Of a stretch of DNA of 64,000 nucleotides, positions 50,036-58,938 are shown piece after piece. Source of the DNA: Delta-02 sp964513565 (GTDB taxonomy: Bacteria; Desulfobacterota; Syntrophorhabdia; Syntrophorhabdales; Syntrophorhabdaceae); contig CAZENE010000016.1 of NCBI GenBank assembly GCA_964513565.1, forward strand, positions 7,617-71,616, in the 5' to 3' direction. Each line of letters opens with the position of its first letter. Position 1 is the stretch's first letter. Made by a program: the position numbers and the translations under genes. A model generated the notes under the pieces. That model saw nothing but the letters and a program-made list of their open reading frames with translations. It did not search any database and was not told the DNA's origin.

Positions 50036-50875
50036 ATGAAAAAAACCGTTTTTCATAATGAGTATATCTGTTCCAAACCGGACCGCGATGATGCCGGTAT
50101 CATTTTACTCGGATGCCCGCTGGATATTACGTCATCATTTCGCAATGGGTCGAAATTCGGACCCGAGAGCCTCCGGCGGGCGTCATGGACGTTGGAAACA
50201 TATAGCCCGTATTGCGATAAAGACCTCGAGGATATCAATTTTTCCGACATAGGAGATCTCGAACTCCCCCCGGGAAATCTCCTTGAATCCCTGGATATCA
50301 TTGAAGCCGCATCAGCCTCCCTTGTGGAAAGCGGAAAAAAGCCTTTTTTCCTCGGGGGAGAGCATCTTGTATCGTTTGCTATTTTGAAAGGTGTGAAGAA
50401 GGTATTCCCGGCCATTCAGCTCGTACATTTTGATGCCCATTGTGACCTCAGGGACGACTATGACGGGCAGAAGCTTTCTCATGCGACCGTCATGAAACGT
50501 ATAAGCGAACTCGGAGGCATGAAAATGCATCAGATCGGGATCCGTTCGGGTACACGACAGGAATTTAAGGAACTAACTCCCGTCGATTCACCTGACATGC
50601 TTAGAGAAGGCCTAGATAAGTCATTGCCGGTATATATAAGCTTTGATATCGATGTCTTCGACCCGTCGCTCGTGCCGGGTGTCACGACACCCGAACCGGG
50701 AGGACTTATATTCAAAGAAGCCATCGAATATCTTAAGGCCTTGGAAGGCGTAAGGGTCATCGGCGCGGACCTCGTCGAACTGGCACCGGATTACGATATC
50801 ACATTTGTTTCGTCTGTATGCGCCGCAAAGATCGTCCGCGAGATGATCATGCTTATGGATCCGGGTGTACTATAA
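50036..50875 (+). CDS. speB: Agmatinase
   Basis: A protein of 279 residues of the ureohydrolase family. Manganese ligands are all visible: GGEHLVSF, HFDAHCDLRDDY and SFDIDVFDPSLVPGV, and the substrate-loop stretch TPEPGG follows. It hydrolyses agmatine to putrescine and urea, directly after arginine decarboxylation. It lies between the decarboxylase and the carboxyspermidine genes, so the putrescine feeds the next step. Confidence 0.93.
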   Translation: MKKTVFHNEYICSKPDRDDAGIILLGCPLDITSSFRNGSKFGPESLRRASWTLETYSPYCDKDLEDINFSDIGDLELPPGNLLESLDIIEAASASLVESGKKPFFLGGEHLVSFAILKGVKKVFPAIQLVHFDAHCDLRDDYDGQKLSHATVMKRISELGGMKMHQIGIRSGTRQEFKELTPVDSPDMLREGLDKSLPVYISFDIDVFDPSLVPGVTTPEPGGLIFKEAIEYLKALEGVRVIGADLVELAPDYDITFVSSVCAAKIVREMIMLMDPGVL

Positions 50876-50906
50876 CATTCAGAACGACTCGAGGCAGGGG
50901 TAAGTC

Positions 50907-52142
50907 ATGAAAAAGCCAAAAAATGGAAGAATTATGATAATAGGGGCAGGAGGCGTTGCAACAGTTGCGGCCCATAAATGCGCACAGGTGCCAGAAGTAT
51001 TTAAGGAGATCATGGTTGCAAGCAGGACCGTATCCAAATGCAAGGCCATTGCTGATGACATAAGGAACAGGTATCATAAGGATATCGAGATTGCCGCCGT
51101 CGATGCCGACAATGTCCCGGAGCTTGTACAGTTTTTCGGATCATTCAAGCCCGATGTTGCCCTCAACCTTGCCCTTCCGTACCAGGACCTGCATATCATG
51201 GACGCATGCCTCCTGGCGGGCGTCGATTATATCGACACGGCAAATTACGAGCCCCCCGACCAGGCCCATTTCGAATACAGCTGGCAATGGGCTTACCAGG
51301 ACCTTTTCCGGGACAAGGGACTGCTTGCGCTGCTAGGCTCGGGCTTCGACCCCGGGGTTACAAACGTATTTACCGCCTATGCACAGAAGCATTGGTTTGA
51401 CGAGATCAATTATCTCGATATCCTCGACTGCAATGCCGGTACGCATGGCCATCTTTTTGCGACTAATTTTAATCCGGAGATCAATATTCGCGAGGTGACC
51501 CAGGTTGTGCGCCATTGGAGAGATGGAAAATGGGTGGAAACGCCCGCAATAATCGATGAGGGCAGCGTCCATTTCGCTTTCGATTACCCTGTTGCCGGCG
51601 TACGTGAGAGCTATCTGCTCTATCACGAGGAGCTCGAATCGCTCGTCCGGAATGTTAAGGGGCTGAAGAGAGCGCGTTTCTGGATGACATTTTCGGAAAA
51701 TTACCTTACCCATCTCAAGGTGCTCAGGAATGTCGGCATGACCAGGATAGACGAGATCGAATATGAAGGATGCAAGATAGTCCCCATACGATTTTTGAAG
51801 GCGCTCCTGCCCGAACCGGCATCACTCGGCACAAAATATACGGGCAAGACCGTGATCGGCAACATCATGACCGGGACGAAGAGCGGCACGCCGGAAAGCC
51901 GGTATATCTACAATGTTTGCGACCACGAGGATGCCTTCAACGAGACAGGGACGCAGGCTATTGCGTATACGACGGGAGTGCCCGCAATGATCGGGGCTAT
52001 GATGATCATGACCGGAACCTGGCAGGGGGATGGGGTTTTCAACATAGAAGAGTTCGATCCCGATCCTTTCATGGAAAAATTGAATAAACACGGACTCCCC
52101 TGGCAGGTCGTCGAACACGCCCCCCTCCCTGAGAATGTATAG
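50907..52142 (+). CDS. Carboxy(nor)spermidine dehydrogenase
   Basis: A protein of 411 residues of the saccharopine-dehydrogenase family. The Rossmann motif is IMIIGAGGVATVAAHKCAQ. DYIDTANYEPPDQAHFEYSW and GSGFDPGVTNVFTAYAQKHW are typical of carboxynorspermidine dehydrogenases. It reductively condenses putrescine (or diaminopropane) with aspartate semialdehyde. Because only agmatine-to-putrescine enzymes are present here, carboxyspermidine is the likely product. It is followed after eight bases by the matching decarboxylase. Confidence 0.92.
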   Translation: MKKPKNGRIMIIGAGGVATVAAHKCAQVPEVFKEIMVASRTVSKCKAIADDIRNRYHKDIEIAAVDADNVPELVQFFGSFKPDVALNLALPYQDLHIMDACLLAGVDYIDTANYEPPDQAHFEYSWQWAYQDLFRDKGLLALLGSGFDPGVTNVFTAYAQKHWFDEINYLDILDCNAGTHGHLFATNFNPEINIREVTQVVRHWRDGKWVETPAIIDEGSVHFAFDYPVAGVRESYLLYHEELESLVRNVKGLKRARFWMTFSENYLTHLKVLRNVGMTRIDEIEYEGCKIVPIRFLKALLPEPASLGTKYTGKTVIGNIMTGTKSGTPESRYIYNVCDHEDAFNETGTQAIAYTTGVPAMIGAMMIMTGTWQGDGVFNIEEFDPDPFMEKLNKHGLPWQVVEHAPLPENV

Positions 52143-52150
52143 CTTATTCC

Positions 52151-53476
52151 ATGACTGTTGAGCGCACCATAGATGCCATCCGTGCCGGGGACATCTCGGG
52201 AGCGGCATCTTACGATGCGCTGCCGGACGGCGCACGGAATGATGTGCTTCGGTCCCTCGGCGGCGAAGCTGAATTGTTGACCCGCCTTGTCGGCGAAAGA
52301 CGAAGGAAGTTCTTCGCCGAGGGTGAGACAAGATTCCATGCCATGGCGAAAAGCCGCATCCGGACCCCTGTATATCTGGTCGATGAGTCGCTTATAGAAG
52401 CGAACATGCGAGTTTTGAGGTATGTCAAAGACCGGACGGGGTGCAGGATACTCCACGCACTGAAGGCCTATGCATCTTTTGCTACCTTTGGTGTCATGGC
52501 GCCGTATCTGGACGGGGTATGTGCCAGCGGTGTCAATGAAGCACGGCTGGGCCGCGAGGAATTTAATAAAGAGGTGCACACCTTCAGTGCGGCGTTTAAG
52601 AAAAGTGAAATACGGGATGTTCTGAAATACTCCGATTGCGTCATTTTCAATTCATTCCACCAGCTTGATGCATTTGGACCCGAGGCCCGGAAGTGTGGGA
52701 GAAGTATCGGCCTCAGGGTACACCCGGGACATTCCGAGATCGCCACCCCCATGTACGATCCCTGCGCACCCTGTTCACGACTGGGTACAACTCATGGCGA
52801 ATTTGCCCGGTCTTTCGCGCTTAATTCCCCTCGCATCGACGGCCTGCATTTTCACGCCTTGTGCGAACAGGGTTCCGATGTCCTTGAAAGGGTCCTGGGG
52901 TCGTTCGAACGACTTTACGGACCTTATATACAAAGCCTCGATTGGGTGAATTTCGGTGGCGGTCATCACATAACCAAGGATGATTACGATATTGAGAGGC
53001 TGATCGGGCTCATCAATAATTTCAAAAATAAATATGGTGTACAGGTCTATCTCGAACCCGGCGAGGCAAGCGTCTACCATGCGGGCGTCCTGATATCGTC
53101 GGTGGTGGATATCGTAAAAAATGATATGGAAACAGCCATACTGGATACCTCTGCGGAGGCGCATATGCCGGATGTGCTTCTCATGCCCTACAGGCCCTGC
53201 GTATTCGGTTCGGAGAACCCTTTCGTAAAAGACCGAACATACAGGTTCGCCGGTCCGAGCTGCCTGGCGGGGGATGTTATCGGAGACTATTCCTTCGATA
53301 CACCTCTTAAACGTGGCGACCGGGTAATTTTTGCGGACATGGCGCTTTACAGTATCGTCAAGAACACAACTTTTAATGGCATAGGACTGCCGGATATAGC
53401 GGTTGTCCAAAGGGACGGTACCGTGAAGACAGTAAGAAGGTTCGGATACAGGGATTATAGGAACCGGCAGTCTTGA
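52151..53476 (+). CDS. nspC: Carboxy(nor)spermidine decarboxylase
   Basis: A protein of 441 residues, longer than the usual 380-400. The PLP lysine is in ILHALKAYASF, the active-site loop in GLHFHALCEQGSDVLE, and the C-terminal Cys in GPSCLAGDVIGDY. About 64 extra N-terminal residues precede the usual start (MAKSRIRTPVYLVDE, ATG at 52343). The longer start at 52151 is kept because it couples to the preceding stop, but the shorter is possible. It decarboxylates carboxyspermidine to spermidine, the last step of the operon. Confidence 0.9.
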   Translation: MTVERTIDAIRAGDISGAASYDALPDGARNDVLRSLGGEAELLTRLVGERRRKFFAEGETRFHAMAKSRIRTPVYLVDESLIEANMRVLRYVKDRTGCRILHALKAYASFATFGVMAPYLDGVCASGVNEARLGREEFNKEVHTFSAAFKKSEIRDVLKYSDCVIFNSFHQLDAFGPEARKCGRSIGLRVHPGHSEIATPMYDPCAPCSRLGTTHGEFARSFALNSPRIDGLHFHALCEQGSDVLERVLGSFERLYGPYIQSLDWVNFGGGHHITKDDYDIERLIGLINNFKNKYGVQVYLEPGEASVYHAGVLISSVVDIVKNDMETAILDTSAEAHMPDVLLMPYRPCVFGSENPFVKDRTYRFAGPSCLAGDVIGDYSFDTPLKRGDRVIFADMALYSIVKNTTFNGIGLPDIAVVQRDGTVKTVRRFGYRDYRNRQS

Positions 53477-53503
53477 ATCGTTAATCGTAAATCGTAAATC
53501 GTA
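53476..53503. repeat. Heptamer tandem repeat AATCGTT-AATCGTA x3
   Basis: Four 7-base units begin at the last base of the nspC stop codon. It is the clearest member of the AATCGTR family in this window. The gap then meets the convergent radical SAM gene. Confidence 0.85.
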
Positions 53504-53526
53504 AAAAGTCCCGTCATCCTAAGCCC

Positions 53527-54285
53527 TTACTCGAAGAGGATAGACACGGGTATGCCCTTTCTTGACAGGATGCCGGCGAGCCTGTGGGCATTTTCCCTGC
53601 TGCTGCGCAATGTCATCCGGGGACCGAGCCCTGTGGCGCGGATCAGGTGTTCAATTTTGAAAGAGTAATTCAACTTATCGATGAGCACCTCGTCCGTATG
53701 ACCCGCGATCATTGACGCGAAATGCTCCGGGTCAAGCGGAAAAAGAGGCCCGACGAAAACATAGGTCCTGATCCCCGCAATATGCAGCGCTTCCAATGCT
53801 TCAACGCGAGCCTTGATCGGCGGTGCGTTCGGTTCGAAGATCTTCCTGATGTCGTCATCGTCTGTTGTTATGGAAAAACCTGCTTCGACGTTTGGCATTT
53901 GCTTCAGGACATCGATATCCCTCACGATAATATTTGAGCGTGTCAGGATATGTACCGCAAGATCAGTGCGGGAAAGGACCTCAAGGCATTTCCGCGTGAT
54001 ACCGAATTTGCGTTCGACCGGCTGGTACGGGTCGGTCACGCTTCCCACGATGATGTACCCGCGGCGTATGCGCTTTACCTGGCGCTGCAAACTATCCGCC
54101 GCATTGACCTTGATATCTACGAAGCCACCCCATGGCTCCTGATGCCCGGTAAACCGTTTCATGAACGTGGCATAACAATATGTGCATGCATGGGCACAAC
54201 CCGTATAGGGATTCAGGCAATAATCGTACCCCGGGATGCCGGTTTTGGTGAGGGCATTTCTAGTATTTATTTCACGTATGATCAA
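53527..54285 (-). CDS. SPL-family radical SAM protein
   Basis: A protein of 252 residues. The radical SAM motif is CAHACTYCYA (CxxxCxxC), with GSVTDPYQPVERKFGITR, a hallmark of the spore-photoproduct-lyase-like family found in non-sporing bacteria. LTRSNIIVRDIDVL and FVGPLFP complete the partial TIM barrel. The substrate is unknown; members have been linked to DNA repair only in spore formers. It stands alone, converging with nspC. Confidence 0.9.
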   Translation of the reverse strand: MIIREINTRNALTKTGIPGYDYCLNPYTGCAHACTYCYATFMKRFTGHQEPWGGFVDIKVNAADSLQRQVKRIRRGYIIVGSVTDPYQPVERKFGITRKCLEVLSRTDLAVHILTRSNIIVRDIDVLKQMPNVEAGFSITTDDDDIRKIFEPNAPPIKARVEALEALHIAGIRTYVFVGPLFPLDPEHFASMIAGHTDEVLIDKLNYSFKIEHLIRATGLGPRMTLRSSRENAHRLAGILSRKGIPVSILFE

Positions 54286-54435
54286 TTCACCGATACCTCG
54301 AAGGATTAATAGATCATATTATAAAACCTGTCATGAATGATTGCCGGGTAACTGCATTGTTATAAGGGAATAATAGCATCGAAATGGTGTAACAGACTAA
54401 AATCACAGCATTATCTGTTTATTGATAAGATTATC

Positions 54436-54465
54436 TTGACAAACGCTCTGATGAAATTGTTTATA
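54436..54465 (+). promoter_or_regulatory. Promoter of the small LuxR-type gene
   Basis: TTGACA at 54436-54441, an 18-bp spacer and TTTATA at 54460-54465, 75 bp before the ATG at 54541. The rest of 54286-54540 shows nothing else. Confidence 0.55.
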
Positions 54466-54540
54466 TAGTGTTCGGGATAAATAGAATAATAGCCGTCCGG
54501 TTATGTACGTATTTTTTAGCAACAGAGAGGTGAAGTTACA

Positions 54541-55038
54541 ATGAAATCCCCCGCAATAAATGAACCGAGATCGTCGTCTGTCAAAAGATCGGAAAAGGAA
54601 TTCATGATGAGGATCCATGCTCTCGAGGAGACGAATGAAGCGTTGAAGATACTCCTTGAACGCGACGAAGAGGAGAAAAAACTGCTTGAAGACCGTATTA
54701 AATCGAATGTCAAGGAACTCGTTATTCCCTACATTGATAAGCTGAAATCCACGGGTCTCAATATCGAACAGCAGACCTACCTGGAAATAGTGGAAACCAC
54801 CGTCAAAAATGTATTCTCTTCTTTCCTCCAGAAAATAACGTCCAAGCAGTATCACTTTACGCCGAAGGAAATCCAGGTTGCCACACTTATCCGCGAAGGA
54901 AAAACGACCAAGCAGATAGCCGATATTATGAAGGTAACGAGAAGCGCGATCGGCCTTCATCGCCATCATATCAGAAACAAGCTGGGTCTTGGCAAGGCCA
55001 AGGTCAACCTTCGCTCGTATCTCTTATCATTACAATAA
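54541..55038 (+). CDS. Small LuxR-type HTH regulator with coiled-coil N-terminus
   Basis: A protein of 165 residues. An N-terminal helical, coiled-coil-like part (EKEFMMRIHALEETNEALKI and onward, about residues 18-60) precedes a LuxR-type helix-turn-helix, FTPKEIQVATLIREGKTTKQ to IGLHRHHIRNKLGL (about 105-150). No receiver or PAS domain is visible. Such short regulators are common in syntrophic deltaproteobacteria, often with a PAS domain. GAGAGGTG lies before the ATG. It may control the CoA-transferase genes downstream, with which it is co-oriented. Confidence 0.87.
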   Translation: MKSPAINEPRSSSVKRSEKEFMMRIHALEETNEALKILLERDEEEKKLLEDRIKSNVKELVIPYIDKLKSTGLNIEQQTYLEIVETTVKNVFSSFLQKITSKQYHFTPKEIQVATLIREGKTTKQIADIMKVTRSAIGLHRHHIRNKLGLGKAKVNLRSYLLSLQ

Positions 55039-55098
55039 AAATAATGCGATAGATACACCTGACTTCAGGCCAGTTTTTATGATATTATTCATGCGATG

Positions 55099-55123
55099 CC
55101 GGTCCGGTCAATGACCGGACCGG
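55099..55123. other. Perfect 11-bp palindrome with 3-base loop
   Basis: CCGGTCCGGTC at 55099-55109, loop AAT, GACCGGACCGG at 55113-55123, between the LuxR-type gene and gctA. No U-run follows, so it is not a standard terminator. It may be an operator or an mRNA stem in the leader of gctA. Confidence 0.55.
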
Positions 55124-55154
55124 TGACCGCTTTATCTCACCACGGAGACGACAC

Positions 55155-56132
55155 ATGACAGGATGCCCGGAGATCGCTGATAAGCTCATGACAGTTGACC
55201 AGGCTGTTTCCCGTTTCATCCCGAACGGATGCCAACTGGCCATCGGCGGGTTTTCCATAACCCGCAACCCCATGGCCATTGCCTACGAGATAATCCGGCA
55301 GCGCGTACGGGACCTCCATATTGTTTGTCATTCACACGGACAGGCGCTCGATGTCCTTATAGGGGCCGGATGCGTAAAAAGGCTGGAGATAGCCTACGGC
55401 GGGAACGGCAGGTATGCTCCGACCTGCGTAAGGTTCAAGAAGGCGGTTGAACGCTCCGAGATCGAGTTCGAAGATTATTCCAACTATCAGATGTCGCTGC
55501 GCTTTCTCGCCGGCGCCCTCGGTATCCCTTTTATCCCGACAAAATCGGGACTTGGTTCGGATATCCTTGCGTATGAAGGATTTTCACCAGGGATACGGAA
55601 CGAACCGAAAGTGGCACGCAAAAAATACGCGAAGGTCCAAAACCCTTTCCATGACAGTGCCGATGAAGTTGTCCTGCTTCCCGCTCTTAGGCCCGATGTT
55701 TCGATAATCCATGCGCAGTACGTGGGAGACGAAGGCACGGTCCGGATCAAGGGCCTGACGTTTGCCGACGTAGAGCAGGCCAAGGCGGCGGACAGGGTTA
55801 TCGTTACCTGCGAAGAGATCGTCCCCCGTTCGTTTATCCGGGAGGACCCCGATCAAAATTGCCTGCCCTCCTTTTTTGTGGATGCGATCATAAAGGTTCC
55901 CTACGGGGCACATCCCACCGCATGCTTCAACTTTTACGATTATGACCCGATGCACCTTAACACGTATTACGACCTGGCGAAGGACGACAACCGCTTCTTT
56001 GACTACCTCGACGCGTGGGTCTATGGGGTCCGTTCGTGGGGTGAATATCTCGAAAAGGTCGGGATCGATACGATGCTCGCAATAAAGGCTAACCCGTCGG
56101 TCGGATACGCCCCGGGACTGGTCCGCAAATAA
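55155..56132 (+). CDS. Glutaconate-type CoA-transferase, subunit A
   Basis: A protein of 325 residues of the family I CoA-transferase alpha subunit, like glutaconate CoA-transferase GctA. NGCQLAIGGFSITRNPMAIA near residue 24 and HSHGQALDVLIGAGCVKRLE, with the later GDEGTVRIKGLTFADVEQAK, are typical. It forms a pair with the next gene and moves CoA between organic acids. The substrate is not evident. ATG at 55155 following an ACGACAC leader without a strong ribosome site. Confidence 0.88.
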   Translation: MTGCPEIADKLMTVDQAVSRFIPNGCQLAIGGFSITRNPMAIAYEIIRQRVRDLHIVCHSHGQALDVLIGAGCVKRLEIAYGGNGRYAPTCVRFKKAVERSEIEFEDYSNYQMSLRFLAGALGIPFIPTKSGLGSDILAYEGFSPGIRNEPKVARKKYAKVQNPFHDSADEVVLLPALRPDVSIIHAQYVGDEGTVRIKGLTFADVEQAKAADRVIVTCEEIVPRSFIREDPDQNCLPSFFVDAIIKVPYGAHPTACFNFYDYDPMHLNTYYDLAKDDNRFFDYLDAWVYGVRSWGEYLEKVGIDTMLAIKANPSVGYAPGLVRK

Positions 56133-56145
56133 GGAGAATTATCAC

Positions 56146-56910
56146 GTGCTCGAATACAGCGACAACGAGATGATGGCACTGGCGGCAGGCCGCCTTATAA
56201 AAGACGGCGGCATCGTGTTCGCCGGGACCGGGGTGTCCATGCTGGCGGCTACGGCCGCCAAGAGGATCTTTGCTCCCGGGGCGGTAATATTTTTCGAAAC
56301 GGGGGGTATCGATCCTTCCCTCAGCGAAATACCCATGGCCGTGGCGGATTCCCGGGTAATGAGCGGGACCTCTGTAAATTCAGGCCTTATCGACGCCTTT
56401 TCAATAGCCGGCCATCGCAGATTCCATACTGTCGCCTTCCTTGGAGCGGCCCAGATAGACCGGTACGGAAACCTCAATTCGACATGCATAGGAGATTACC
56501 ACAGGCCGGTAACGCGGTTTTCCGGAAGCGGAGGCGGATGTGACGTAGCAAGTCTGGCGTCGGAGGTAATCGCTTTTATCAAGCATGAGAAAAGAAGGTT
56601 CGTGGAGAGACTCGATTACCTGACAAGCGTCGGGTGGTATAAGGGTTTTGATTCACGAAGAGGACTTGGCCTCGAGCGCGGAGGGATGGCCGCCGTCGTG
56701 ACAAACCTCGGTGTCCTGAAGTTCAAGGAAGATTCGAAGGAGATGTATCTCAGTGAATATTTCCCGGGAGTTTCAATAGACGATATCGTCGGGAACACCG
56801 GCTTTTCTCTTGACACGCGGTCGGCTGTGGAGGCCGCCGCGCCGACCGCCGATCAGCTTTTGATTCTGCGCCAGGAAGTCGACCCGCAGCGTCTGATATG
56901 TCACGTGTGA
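56146..56910 (+). CDS. Glutaconate-type CoA-transferase, subunit B
   Basis: A protein of 254 residues. GTG start at 56146 after AAGGAG. FAGTGVSMLAATAAKR leads to FFETGGIDPSLSE, whose Glu is the likely catalytic residue that forms the CoA-ester intermediate. AFLGAAQIDRYGNLNSTCIG is a family hallmark. It is co-transcribed with subunit A. The paired enzyme could serve an acid activated by CoA transfer from acetyl-CoA or a glutaconyl-type donor. Confidence 0.88.
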   Translation: MLEYSDNEMMALAAGRLIKDGGIVFAGTGVSMLAATAAKRIFAPGAVIFFETGGIDPSLSEIPMAVADSRVMSGTSVNSGLIDAFSIAGHRRFHTVAFLGAAQIDRYGNLNSTCIGDYHRPVTRFSGSGGGCDVASLASEVIAFIKHEKRRFVERLDYLTSVGWYKGFDSRRGLGLERGGMAAVVTNLGVLKFKEDSKEMYLSEYFPGVSIDDIVGNTGFSLDTRSAVEAAAPTADQLLILRQEVDPQRLICHV

Positions 56911-56973
56911 AAAGAGATAATGGGCAACAGGCAACGGACAAATAGGGACCCCATAACCTATCGCCTGTTGCTA

Positions 56974-57003
56974 TTGCTAATTTGGAAAAGTTCAGTTTAT
57001 AAT
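56974..57003 (+). promoter_or_regulatory. Promoter of tig-clpP-clpX
   Basis: TTGCTA at 56974-56979, an 18-bp spacer and a perfect TATAAT at 56998-57003, about 50 bp before tig. It lies upstream of the terminator-like hairpin at 57019, so the hairpin would be part of the leader. Confidence 0.6.
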
Positions 57004-57018
57004 AAGGGCAGTTTTTAC

Positions 57019-57039
57019 GGGACTTTTCAGTCCCTTTTT
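57019..57039 (+). terminator. Terminator-like hairpin in the tig leader
   Basis: GGGACT (57019-57024), loop TTTC, AGTCCC (57029-57034) followed by TTTTT (57035-57039), the textbook shape of an intrinsic terminator. It may end the gctAB transcript, but because a good promoter lies before it, it may also act as an attenuator of tig. Confidence 0.7.
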
Positions 57040-57053
57040 CATTCGGAGGTGGT

Positions 57054-58355
57054 ATGAAAGTTCAAGTTGAAGCGCTTGATAGCGTGACGAAAAAAATTGA
57101 AGTGCTCCTTCCCGAAGAGAGGGTCAGCGCGATCAGGGAATCGATCTACGATGAGATCAGAAAGAATGCGAAGATCAAGGGCTTCAGACCGGGAAGAGTC
57201 CCGAAACCAATCATCACCCAGTATTACAAGGAGTACATCGAAGAGGAAACCCGTAAACGCGTGCTTCAGGATACGATGTGGCAAGCTCTTAAAGAGGCCA
57301 ATGTCGATCCTATCCTGGAGCCCGTAGCCGATTTTCTCGAAGGAGATAAGGGTTATACCCTTGAATGCGAAGTCCTCCCGGAAATTGAACTGCCGCAGTA
57401 TAAAGGTGTGGAGATCGAGGCGGAGCCTGTTGTCGTGACGGACGATGATGTCGAGAGCCGTATCGGGAACATGCGTGCCTTTCATGCGAGCTTCGAAGCC
57501 AAAGATGGCGAGGCAATTGCTGAGAAAGGTGATTTTGTCGTTATCAAATACCAGGGATACCTGAATGGCCAACCGGTAAAACAGATTGCCGCTGAAAGTT
57601 ATCCCCTTGAGCTTGGAAATGCGATGCTGATGCCAGAATTCGAGAACTCGGTTGTCGGGATGAAGCAAAATGAAGAAAAAGATATAGAGGTTCCATTCCC
57701 CGATGATTATCCCGATAAGGAGATCGCCGGGAAAAAGATCACCTTCAAGGTCACAATGAAGGATATAAAGCGTAAAGTACTTCCCGAGGTCAATGATGAG
57801 TTTGCCCGGGATATGAGCTATGAAAACCTGGAGGTCATGAAAAAGGGCGTCAGGGAAGAATTAATAAAGGAAAAGGAAGGCTTCCGCAAGCGTGAACTGA
57901 CCAACAAGGCCATGGAAGCGCTCCTCAAGGGGGTCGACGTCCCGGTCCCGAAACGGTTTCTGGACAAACGCGTGCACGGCATGATCGAGGAGGCTCAATC
58001 CCGGTATCAGCAGCAGAATTTTTCCGAAGAGGAAATGCAGTCCATAACGGAAAAAATGCATGCTGATTTTGGAAAAAGAGCCGAGGAAAGAATAAAGGGC
58101 GAGATCATCCTGGCCCGTATTGCCGAGAAGGAAGGTTTCACGATAGAGGATAGCGAGGTGGAAGCGCGTCTGAAAACAATTGCACAGGACGCCAATAAAA
58201 CATACAATGAAGTCAAGGGTATTTATGAGCAGTACGGCCTTATCCCGGGCGTAAAAGATCAGATCATGGAAGAAAAGGCTGTGGATTTCGTGCTCGAAAA
58301 TGCCGTTGTGAAGGAGACAGTGACGGAGAAGGAAGAGGTCAAGGAGAAGGAATGA
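57054..58355 (+). CDS. tig: Trigger factor
   Basis: A protein of 433 residues, the usual size. The ribosome-binding signature is IKGFRPGRVPKPIITQYY near residue 39. The FKBP-type domain starts at GDFVVIKYQGYLNG near 160, and the C-terminal helical arms follow. It binds at the ribosome exit and shields nascent chains. GGAGGTGG precedes the ATG. It overlaps clpP by four bases, the usual tig-clpP-clpX order. Confidence 0.96.
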   Translation: MKVQVEALDSVTKKIEVLLPEERVSAIRESIYDEIRKNAKIKGFRPGRVPKPIITQYYKEYIEEETRKRVLQDTMWQALKEANVDPILEPVADFLEGDKGYTLECEVLPEIELPQYKGVEIEAEPVVVTDDDVESRIGNMRAFHASFEAKDGEAIAEKGDFVVIKYQGYLNGQPVKQIAAESYPLELGNAMLMPEFENSVVGMKQNEEKDIEVPFPDDYPDKEIAGKKITFKVTMKDIKRKVLPEVNDEFARDMSYENLEVMKKGVREELIKEKEGFRKRELTNKAMEALLKGVDVPVPKRFLDKRVHGMIEEAQSRYQQQNFSEEEMQSITEKMHADFGKRAEERIKGEIILARIAEKEGFTIEDSEVEARLKTIAQDANKTYNEVKGIYEQYGLIPGVKDQIMEEKAVDFVLENAVVKETVTEKEEVKEKE

Positions 58356-58936
58356 GTTTAGTACCAATTGTAATTGAAAAAGATGGAAGAGGCGAGAGGG
58401 CATATGATATCTACTCGCGCCTCCTCAAAGAACGTATAGTTTTTCTGGGCACCGGCGTCGATGATATGGTCGCCAACATTATTATAGCCCAGCTTCTTTT
58501 TCTGGAGTCGGAGGACCCCTCGAAAGATATCTATCTTTACATCAATAGCCCCGGCGGCATAATCACGAGCGGCCTTGCGATCTATGATACGATGCAATAT
58601 ATTAAGGCTCCGGTCGTGACGACGTGCATCGGCCAGGCGGCAAGCATGGGTGCAGTTCTGCTGGCAGGCGGAGAAAAAGGCAAACGTTTCGCCCTGCCAC
58701 ATTCGCGGATCCTGATACACCAGCCGCTTGGCGGCGCTCAGGGGCAGGCGAGCGATATCGACATCCAGGCAAGGGAAATTTTAAGAATGAGGGAAGCTAT
58801 CAACCAAATACTCGTCAGGCACACGGGACAGGCGCTTGAAAAGGTCGCAAAGGACACTGAACGCGATTATTTCATGGACGCCCAGCAGGCCATCGAGTAT
58901 GGCATTGTTGATCAGATCCTTGAGAAGAGGTTGTAG
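58352..58936 (+). CDS. clpP: ATP-dependent Clp protease proteolytic subunit
   Basis: A protein of 194 residues. The catalytic Ser is in IGQAASMGAVLLAGG, His in HSRILIHQPLGG and Asp in TERDYFMDAQQ. It starts with the typical MSLVPIVIEKDGRGERAYDI and has no propeptide. ATGA overlap with tig. Together with ClpX it forms a degradation machine. Confidence 0.97.
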   Translation: MSLVPIVIEKDGRGERAYDIYSRLLKERIVFLGTGVDDMVANIIIAQLLFLESEDPSKDIYLYINSPGGIITSGLAIYDTMQYIKAPVVTTCIGQAASMGAVLLAGGEKGKRFALPHSRILIHQPLGGAQGQASDIDIQAREILRMREAINQILVRHTGQALEKVAKDTERDYFMDAQQAIEYGIVDQILEKRL

Positions 58937-58938
58937 AA

